The notes beneath the pieces are model-generated. The model was not told the origin of the DNA and searched no databases. It saw only the letters and a list, made by a program, of their open reading frames with translations. A DNA stretch of 64,000 bases from Endocalyx cinctus (taxonomy: Eukaryota > Ascomycota > Sordariomycetes > Amphisphaeriales > Apiosporaceae): assembly GCA_001600455.1 (NCBI GenBank), contig BCKC01000002.1, positions 1 to 64,000 on the forward strand, given 5' to 3'. The translations under genes and the position numbers were made by a program. Of the stretch, positions 57,607 through 64,000 are shown piece after piece. Each line of letters starts with the position of its first letter. Position 1 is the first letter of the stretch.

Positions 57607-58474
57607 ATGGGTTCCAGAAAGGAAGAACACGATGAAGAAGAAGAGGCCTTCCTCTCGCCCCTACCGTCGCCGATGGACCCGGTTCGGCCGCTAGAGAAAC
57701 GACCCCGCAAGGAGACACGATACCTACGATTAGGTGTAGACATCGCGATGGCAGTTATAATAGTGATCTTGTCGGTGAATGCAGTTTATCAGCATGACTT
57801 TGTTCGGTTTCACAAGTCACCCGTACCAAAGCGTAGACCTCCCTCTAGTTTATCACGTGTCATTTGGGTAGCTCCGATCGCGGTCTAACGTTTCCCAGTC
57901 CCTCGGAAGACGTATACATTCTTGCCAGACCCCGACTTTGTGCGTGACGATATGCTCTTCGATGAATACAATACTCTTCACACGCTACACAGCTGGATAC
58001 CGCTGAGCGCAGGTATATGGAAACCTCAGTCGGTGTCTCTGAATTCATAGCTGATTGATATTGGCATATGCAGACGCGAGGGGATACGTGCAGATTCCCA
58101 ACTATGATTCGTATGACATCCTCAGCGAACCTTACACGACGGCTATAAATCGAACGTCTGACGGACCTGCATATATGATGTCGGTTTTCCACCAGCTACA
58201 TTGCTTGTCTTACATCGTAAATCATTACCAGCAAGGGTATGCCGGCATCGAGTTAACAGAAGAGGTGGCCCACCACTCGTCGCACTGCTTCGATTATCTG
58301 CGACAATCCATAATGTGCGCCGGTGATACGAATTTAGAGGGTGAAACGGAGGCTGGTCCAGGTTGGGGCTCGAAACATGAATGTGTTGATTATGATGCGT
58401 TGCTGGCTTGGACAAACGAACATGGTGCTATGGCATGGAGGAATGGTCTTCTTCCAGGAGAGTCAATACTTTAA
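57607..58474 (+). CDS. UstYa-like (DUF3328) oxidase
   Basis: UstYa-family proteins are membrane-anchored oxidases that cyclise or hydroxylate fungal RiPP peptides and also modify some other metabolites. The N-terminus is acidic and cytosolic (EEHDEEEEAFLSPLPSP), followed by one membrane helix (VDIAMAVIIVILSVNAVY). The lumenal domain has both family HxxHC motifs: HQLHC (in SVFHQLHCLSYIVNHY) and HSSHC (in HHSSHCFDYLRQSIMCAGD). A clear intron splits SA/DARGYVQIPNY (58014-58072). Earlier, an in-frame TAA at 57886-57888 lies between RVIWVAPIAV and RFPVPRKTYTF. A short intron GTGTCATTTGG...CGTTTCCCAG (about 42 bp, branch TCTAACG) would remove it in frame; otherwise the gene is broken. It lies tail to tail with a Zn2Cys6 regulator. 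Confidence 0.82.
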
Positions 58475-58785
58475 GAGTATTTGCCTACGTGTTTGTGGAT
58501 AAGTACAAAATATAGTAAGAAATTGGTTACGTTACGCGTTTCGACATACACATGGATATCATCCAATTCAGAATGTAAGAAAGAGGGAGAGAAAGGAAGA
58601 AAAAAAGAAGAGGAAGAGGCCCTGTAAAAACCCACTAATAGTGGTAATCAAGTCGCTAAAAGTTGTCCGCTGGCGACGCCCCTCCAGCCCTCTTATACCC
58701 CTCTTAAAGGCCTTCTAGGTAAGTAACCTAAATAATTAATTTGAATGAACTAACCCAGCTGCCCAGCTGCCCACCAGCGCCCAGT
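58475..58785. other. Short spacer between convergent genes
   Basis: About 310 bp holding the 3' ends of the UstYa-like gene and the minus-strand regulator. It contains a purine run (58575-58620) and a CCCAGCTGCCCAGCTGCCC direct repeat (58755-58773). No gene. Confidence 0.5.
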
Positions 58786-59896
58786 TTATTTTGACATTGA
58801 CCCTTCTTTTATTATATGTAGTTCCCAAAGAGATGTCGCTATTTGATATAATTGCACGTATTGTCGCTTTTCTTCAACACATGTCGCTTCATCATACAGC
58901 AACTCTCTTGCGCTAAACAATTCTAGTTGTCGTAAAGCGTTCGCCGCTAACATTATCGGGGCGGCGTCTTCTGGAGTTCCCTTCGCAAACATAGCCATCG
59001 ACAACAACGCCCGTACCGACAAAAGGCTTGGATCTTTCAGTATGATTTGAGGGATGACCGCCGTGGCATTCTGGTAAAAGCTGTGTGCGATTGGACCGAT
59101 CTCGTTCTCCGAACCCGGTGCAATCTTAAATCGGAGCCCAAGAGCAATCATTGCATTTATTAGTGCCCATCTAGCCGGATTGTCACCTGGGCCGTCACAG
59201 TCGAGAGCATACTGAGCATCGAGAAGATCGACAAGCTCTGGTAGATTCAGCAGCTGATTCTCTCCCATAATGTCATCGAAACTATTGTGAAGCAAAACTC
59301 TCACGATATTCTGAGGCATGAGCCGAGTAAATTGGCGGTTAAGAGCGGCCTCTTCAACACTCGATTTAATCATGTCCTTGGTTTTATCGAACGTTCCGGG
59401 CATCAAAAAATCCTGAAATACAGCTATGCGGTTTCTCATACTACTGTCCTCTCCGATTGACTCTTCACAAGGGTGCCTTCTGGAAACATACTGGCTCTTC
59501 TCGATATGAGATGCAAGAAGAGCGGTCTCGTCCCTCTCATTTGCTGTCTCCTCGGTCCTGTCATGACTTTGAAATCTAGTGCCTTTTGAATTAGCATGAT
59601 TTAATTATACATATTTGGGATCTAATATAATACTCAACCAAGCCTTACTTTTTTCCAGGTCCTCGAATCCTGCGAGCGCTAGGGTAGCTGCAGTCTGAAT
59701 CATGTTTAACACAGTTTGCGCACTTCGGCAAGTCGCCATCACAACGACGTTTACGGCTTTTACACCCTTCGCAAGCCTATATGCAACTCAGCATTAGAGA
59801 AAGAATGGTATATATGCAGGTATAATCAAGCTCAAAGGACTAGCTTACGATGAAAGTCCTAGCAGTCTTTTCAGAGACTATACGTGACATGTCCAT
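58786..59896 (-). CDS. Zn2Cys6 transcription factor, apparently intact
   Basis: A candidate pathway regulator. Exon 1 (MDMSRIVSEKTARTFI, start 59896) is joined over an intron (GTAAGCTAGT...GCATATAG) to the zinc cluster: ACEGCKSRKRRC, DGDLPKCANC, VKHDSDC, with perfect C-x2-C-x6-C-x5-C-x2-C-x6-C spacing. The next intron (about 59582-59650, GTAAGGCTTG...TTCAAAAG) leads to RFQSHDRTEETANERDE and a C-terminal helical region (LLDAQYALDCDGPGDN, RWALINAMIALGLRFKIA, VRALLSMAMFAKG) typical of the fungal-specific transcription factor domain. About 365 residues, shorter than many family members. Its position tail to tail with the UstYa-like gene suggests, but does not show, that it regulates that neighbour. 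Confidence 0.85.
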
Positions 59897-60819
59897 TAGT
59901 GATCAGCGTCACGGATATTCTTGGTGTGCTTCGTTCATAACTAAACTCAAGTCTCGAAGATTTTGGAGAAAAGGAAAGAAAGAAGAGTTAAACTGAGATC
60001 GTCGAAAGGCGAGGCAATTAAGGAGGAATAGCTACGCCAGAGTTCGTCATTTGTAAGCCTTTCTGCCTGCTGTAAAGATGTTACATGTTTCTTAGTGGGG
60101 TCGGATGCATTTTTGCTTCCGCTTCTCTGCCGCCCTTGAGCTCTCTTGCATAATAAGATGCCAACAATTTTTTCTATCCGAACAAGCAACCGCATTAAGT
60201 ATAATCAGCAATAACTTCGTCTTATTGACTCGCCAGCTTTATGTGATTACTTGGGCTATATCAATCGCGGTAAAGAATTCAAGAACTTGGCAGCTTAACT
60301 AGTGTTAGGCTGAGCTTTAGATACACCGGCTAAGACTGTACAATCAGGAGTTGAGTCACATCTAGAGCTTATTACTAGAGCAAATCAATTTAACATATAT
60401 CTACCATTTCTAAACATATCATGACAAGTGTCGAAAGTCCCCAAGAAGTAATTTCTGGATCGTTATCCTTCGAAGCGTTGTCGCCTAGTGAAAGATAATT
60501 TGCCTGTCACTCCTTGGTATGCTCGAAAACCGGTTCCTTGAAAATATCAGCAAATATCTAATATAGTTTTGGTTTTTAGCGAGCGAGAAGGCCGTAAGTC
60601 ATTCATTCATTCTTTTATCAACATTACATGTGTAAGGTATGGATCTCTTTGTGTAAGCCAGCATTTCCATGTCTAAATGCAGGAATGCACGGCTTTGTTC
60701 TAACTCATAAAGAAGGCAGGCAAGGAAGCAATTTTTGCTGCTTCTAGAGACTCGCTTGGCTCTTCTATAATGGCATAGACGGAATTTCCCTTTAGAAAGA
60801 GCTAGGATACAAGGGCAAG
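59897..60819. other. Intergenic stretch between divergent genes
   Basis: About 920 bp upstream of both the minus-strand regulator and the kinase-like gene. Open frames at 59947-60195 (-) and 60105-60302 (+) overlap each other and have no motif. Confidence 0.5.
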
Positions 60820-62497
60820 ATGAGCTCAGAAGCTGACAATCAACTAGGCGAGCGCGCCAGAATTTTCATTGATTACTTTGAGGCTCGGCACCAATTCGAA
60901 TTTATTAAGACGGTAGGGAGAACAGATGGCGGGGCTTTGCTTTTTAACGACCTGGATGAACAAGGCGCTATTGTACGGAAGGTCGTCGTCAAACACGCGG
61001 TATCAGACTGGAGAGACGAAGATATAGAAATAGAACTCCCGTTCTTGGAGAGCCTACGTGGGGCCGAGCATATTTGCCAGTTGGTGTACATAAACGACTC
61101 GCTTCCTAGTAGGGCTTACGAGGATCCTCTTGCTTATTACCAGGTTCTTGAATACTACGCAAAATATCCATCTGTTTGGCATATGCCCTGGTTCGTCCTT
61201 GAGGTAAATAACAAAGACTTTTTTTTTTCTGCGGAAAACATAAAATCTAATGATAAAGAAAACTTGCTAACGTCAGGCTTAGGCTCTTCCTGGTGGTAAT
61301 GTGCAAGAATTCGTCATGAGAAACGGAGAGAAAGAAATTCCGGAGTCTCTTCTTTGGGTATTTCTCTTGTGCCGTACGTATGCCGTGAAGCAAAGACGAT
61401 GTGATTTGTATCGTGTAGCCAAACTCATATTGTAAATTTAGTCACCAGAGCCTGTGTAGCAATGGCATATCCACCACGCGGTCTTGAGGGAGCACCTGTC
61501 AGGAGGGAAGAGATATCAGACGAGAAAGAGCCCTCTGGAATTACCCATTCCGATATGCATTGGGCGAACGTTTTGTTTGGGGACGTCACGGACGACGAAG
61601 AACATTTAGGAGTGTCTAAGCTCAAAGTTCGTCGCGTTTCTATCCGTCATTCATTCATTGCGAACCAAGAATTCACACTAATTCTATTTTCGATAGCTCA
61701 TTGACTTCGGGCTCTCGAATATCCTAGACGAGTTAGCATTAAATCACCTAATATAAGAGAAATGTATCTAACGTCTGAGTCAGCGGGGAAGAAGCAAACG
61801 ACAAGAATCTTTTCGATATAGCAGAGGTAATCACCTCTAATCACAGTTGCTACCGAGGTTTTCCTACTAACAGTCATCCATATAGATTATATGCACGATC
61901 GCCTTGGGGTACGACTCCGAGCCGCCGGGTGGCTTTTCACAGCGTGACAAATTCGAGTATCCGCCACGCAAAACAGCTACAGCCCCAACTAATGCAGGCA
62001 AACCCACAGGTGTATCAGTTCCGTCGGCACCATTCGGTGGAGATAACTTGCGCATGCCACTAGAACAAGAAAACGATGAGGACGAGGACGAGGACGAGGA
62101 CGAAGAAGAAGCCGACTGGGAGGAAACCCTTGAACATTTTCGGACATATGCAGTGAAAGCGTTTATTAATTCTCGAAGGTTATCTGATATGCTTAAAACG
62201 CTAGTAGCGAGGTGCATGGCGGCCGATACGTCGATCCGCCCAAGTTTAAAGGAAATGCTAAGTACATGCGAAGGTGTGGTAAAGATCATCCCGGATAATG
62301 AGAAGACTCATTTACGCAACGTCTTCAGGAGGTTGATGTTCGTGGCTCCCGAGGAGCCTGAAGAATCTGCAGAGCTTGAAAGTTATGGGAGTCAAAAAGG
62401 GGGGACTAAACGTAAACGATCCGGGGATTCCTCGCGCGGGGTTAAACGTAAACGATCCGGAGATTCTTCACGCGGGGCTAAACGCAAGCAACCTTGA
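60820..62497 (+). CDS. Divergent protein-kinase-like protein with basic repeat tail
   Basis: Splicing by eye gives exons 60820-61203, 61283-61373, 61442-61626, 61698-61731, 61784-61826 and 61886-62497, one open frame of about 448 residues. N-lobe: TVGRTDGGALLF (glycine-loop position), KVVVKHA (candidate ATP Lys), EIELPFLESLRGAEH. Hinge region after intron 1: LEALPGGNVQEFV. Catalytic loop HSDMHWANVLFGD keeps HxDxxxxN, and LIDFGLSN keeps DFG. C-lobe end: LVARCMAADTSIRPSL. An Asp/Glu run (EDEDEDEDEDEEEADW) lies in the C-lobe and the tail carries tandem KRKRSGDSSRG units, probable nuclear localisation signals. Fungi have many such lineage-specific kinase-like proteins of unknown target. Core residues are present, so activity is possible. 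Confidence 0.75.
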
Positions 62498-62728
62498 TCG
62501 TGATAATGTCATAAATATTGATAGCCCGTCGAAGTCTTTCCAGATACTTTGGGTACGTAAATCTCAAAGTAGGATTATATATAGACTCTCTGCCACGGGA
62601 ATAAAATAAATTTTCACATAAGGGTCCACATACAATGAAATAGTCATAGCCAAATAGAATTGGATGTGATTATTTAAGAAACATTTATATAAATATTTCT
62701 AGTATTCGTCACGACCGATCTACTCCCT
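62498..62728. other. Short spacer between convergent genes
   Basis: About 230 bp between the kinase-like stop and the aldo-keto reductase stop. No gene or element seen. Confidence 0.5.
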
Positions 62729-63748
62729 TCAGAGATCGAGGGGTGTCAGTGTAGGATTCCAGCACACGGGGGCATTCTCTCCATTTTCCAACTCGGCCAT
62801 CTCCTCCTTAGTTAGGCTGAAGTCGTATAAGTCTGCATTCTCTTTTATCCTTGAGGGGGTGACGCTCTTGGGGAGAGGTACACATCCTTTCTGCAGACTC
62901 CAACGTAAAAGAACCTGAGCCTCAGTCTTGCCGTACTTCTGGGAGAGCTCGACGAGGGTCTTATCTCCGAACCTTAGGCCTCGGACGACGGGGGCGTACG
63001 CCTGGACTGCAATGCCACGCTGGGTGCACCAGGCCATGATATCGTTGCGCGGGCACCATGGATGAATCTCCCACTGACCAACGGAAATCGTGCCACCCTT
63101 TCCCTTGCCCCCACGCTCCTTCTCAAGCTCGGCGATATGAGTCTCCAGCTCGTCGAGATGATGCACGCCGTAGTTGCTTACGCCGATGGAGCGGATTTTG
63201 CCTTCCTCGACAGCCTCGACCAAGGCCTTCCAAGTACCTTTACGGGCGGCCGGACCTCCGTAGGGTGCGTGAATGAGCATAAGATCCAGATAGTCGAGGC
63301 CGGTAGTTTTTAAGCTTGTGTTCACGTGAGATTTTGTCTGTTCGTAGTCCATCTTTTTAGGTGGGATCTTAGAGGTGAAGAAAATCTCGGAGCGGGGCAC
63401 TGGGCCGGCTCGAATGGCTTCTCCGCAACCGTCTTCGTTGCGGTAGGCTATGGCTGAATCAATATGGCGGTAGCCTATCTTCAAGGCTTCATCACAAACA
63501 TTCTTCGTAATTGCAGCGGGTCTGAAGAAGAACGGATCGGAAGTTAGTGGGGATTATATGGTAGAGTTACAAGAGTTGGGGAATAGTTTAGAAACAGCGT
63601 ACGTTTGATATACCTACGATAGAACGAAGTTAAGTCGGCTTGTCTATAAGCAAGCGAATCTCGGGGTAAAACTTACTCCGTAGCCCAGGAGAGGCATTTC
63701 GTAGCCGCTGTTCAACTTGCAGGTTGATTGAATGGTATAGGTAGCCAT
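62729..63748 (-). CDS. Aldo-keto reductase with an 11-nt exon
   Basis: An NAD(P)H-dependent carbonyl reductase of the cytosol. Exon 1 (63748-63677) encodes MATYTIQSTCKLNSG, ending MPLLGYG. Exon 2 is only 11 nt (63613-63603, GTATATCAAAC), flanked by CTATCGTAG and GTACGC, and supplies the expected GVYQT. Exon 3 (63521-62729) begins PAAITKNVCDEALK. Total 291 residues, normal for the family. The tetrad is present: Asp and Tyr in DSAIAYRNED, Lys in FFTSKIPP, His in LMLIHAPYGG. Cofactor-end motifs: SIGVSNYG and PLPKSVTPSRIKENA. The three pieces join in frame with no stop, so the gene looks intact. It may belong to a set of genes beyond the window edge. Confidence 0.9.
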
Positions 63749-64000
63749 GGTTCTGTAACACACGACTTAGCGGCGACGAGGCCGGTTATTTATTAGATAT
63801 GACATACCTGGGTGAGAAAAGGGATGAGAAAGGAACTGATTTCGCGGTGATTTTTGAAAGGGTCAAGTTGGTACCTAGCGATATAAACGATGTGAAGGTA
63901 GATCCTGATGATGCGGTTCTTATAGCTATTGTCATGATACACTTGCGCATATAACTAAGTGGTTTTATCCATTCACGGATACAACCTTTTGTCTAGTATG
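63749..64000. other. Upstream region of the aldo-keto reductase
   Basis: The last 250 bp hold the reductase promoter. No TATA box is certain and no further gene starts here. Confidence 0.45.

Noticed and set aside
1..64000. CRISPR arrays, rRNA genes, riboswitches, bacterial-type operons
   Set aside because: The window is fungal chromosomal DNA; no regularly spaced repeats or rRNA-like blocks are seen.

Overview
This window is the left end of a chromosome from a filamentous ascomycete. It opens with 15 uninterrupted CCCTAA telomere units. The genes behind them have short GT-AG introns of about 45-130 bp, many with TACTAAC/CTAAC-type branch sites, and belong to fungal accessory families: highly reducing polyketide synthase, DHA2 transporters, Zn2Cys6 regulators, UstYa-like (DUF3328), DUF3632, WSC and WD-like secreted proteins. 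The species cannot be named from sequence alone. The pectin lyase and other secreted proteins fit a plant-associated Pezizomycotina, probably a Sordariomycete; that is inference. There is no CRISPR, no rRNA and no tRNA I would stand behind.

Region by region: 1-95 is the telomere. 1210-11309 holds a decayed highly reducing PKS (KS, AT, DH, C-MeT, ER, KR and ACP all still readable, with stops and frameshifts, KS 5' end missing) and a separate, also damaged carnitine O-acyltransferase-like gene. The acyltransferase faces an apparently functional DHA2 transporter (11723-13617) across about 410 bp. 15407-18804 has a possible SUKH-fold protein and an unidentified multi-exon membrane protein. 20124-26817 is the most striking gene: a secreted protein of about 1,870 residues with an SGNH esterase, FG-GAP/VCBS-like repeats, a Thr/Pro/acidic stalk, a NucA/NucB-type nuclease domain and a Cys-rich tail. 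28414-36410 carries an FMO-type monooxygenase, a second DHA2 transporter and a frameshifted HSL-type esterase. 36875-40947 has a disordered protein, a DUF3632 protein and a transporter relic. 41562-52383 is a secretome island: WSC protein, pectin lyase, WD-like small secreted protein and GH18-like TIM barrel. 53109-59896 holds two Zn2Cys6 regulators around a broken SDR and a UstYa-like gene. The window ends with a divergent protein-kinase-like gene (60820-62497) and an aldo-keto reductase with an 11-nt exon.

A short dispersed element with TG...CA ends occurs four times (8535, 9257, 31079 and, reversed, 39870). Copy 1 lies within about 30 bp of where the PKS KS similarity stops. Copy 2 supplies the stop codon of the acyltransferase ORF. 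The picture is a subtelomere where biosynthetic genes are being cut and mutated, many stops being explicable by C-to-T changes, while transporters, regulators and secreted proteins remain open. All intron boundaries were chosen by eye from splice signals and family similarity. Exon edges may be off by a few bases, and no database search was possible.
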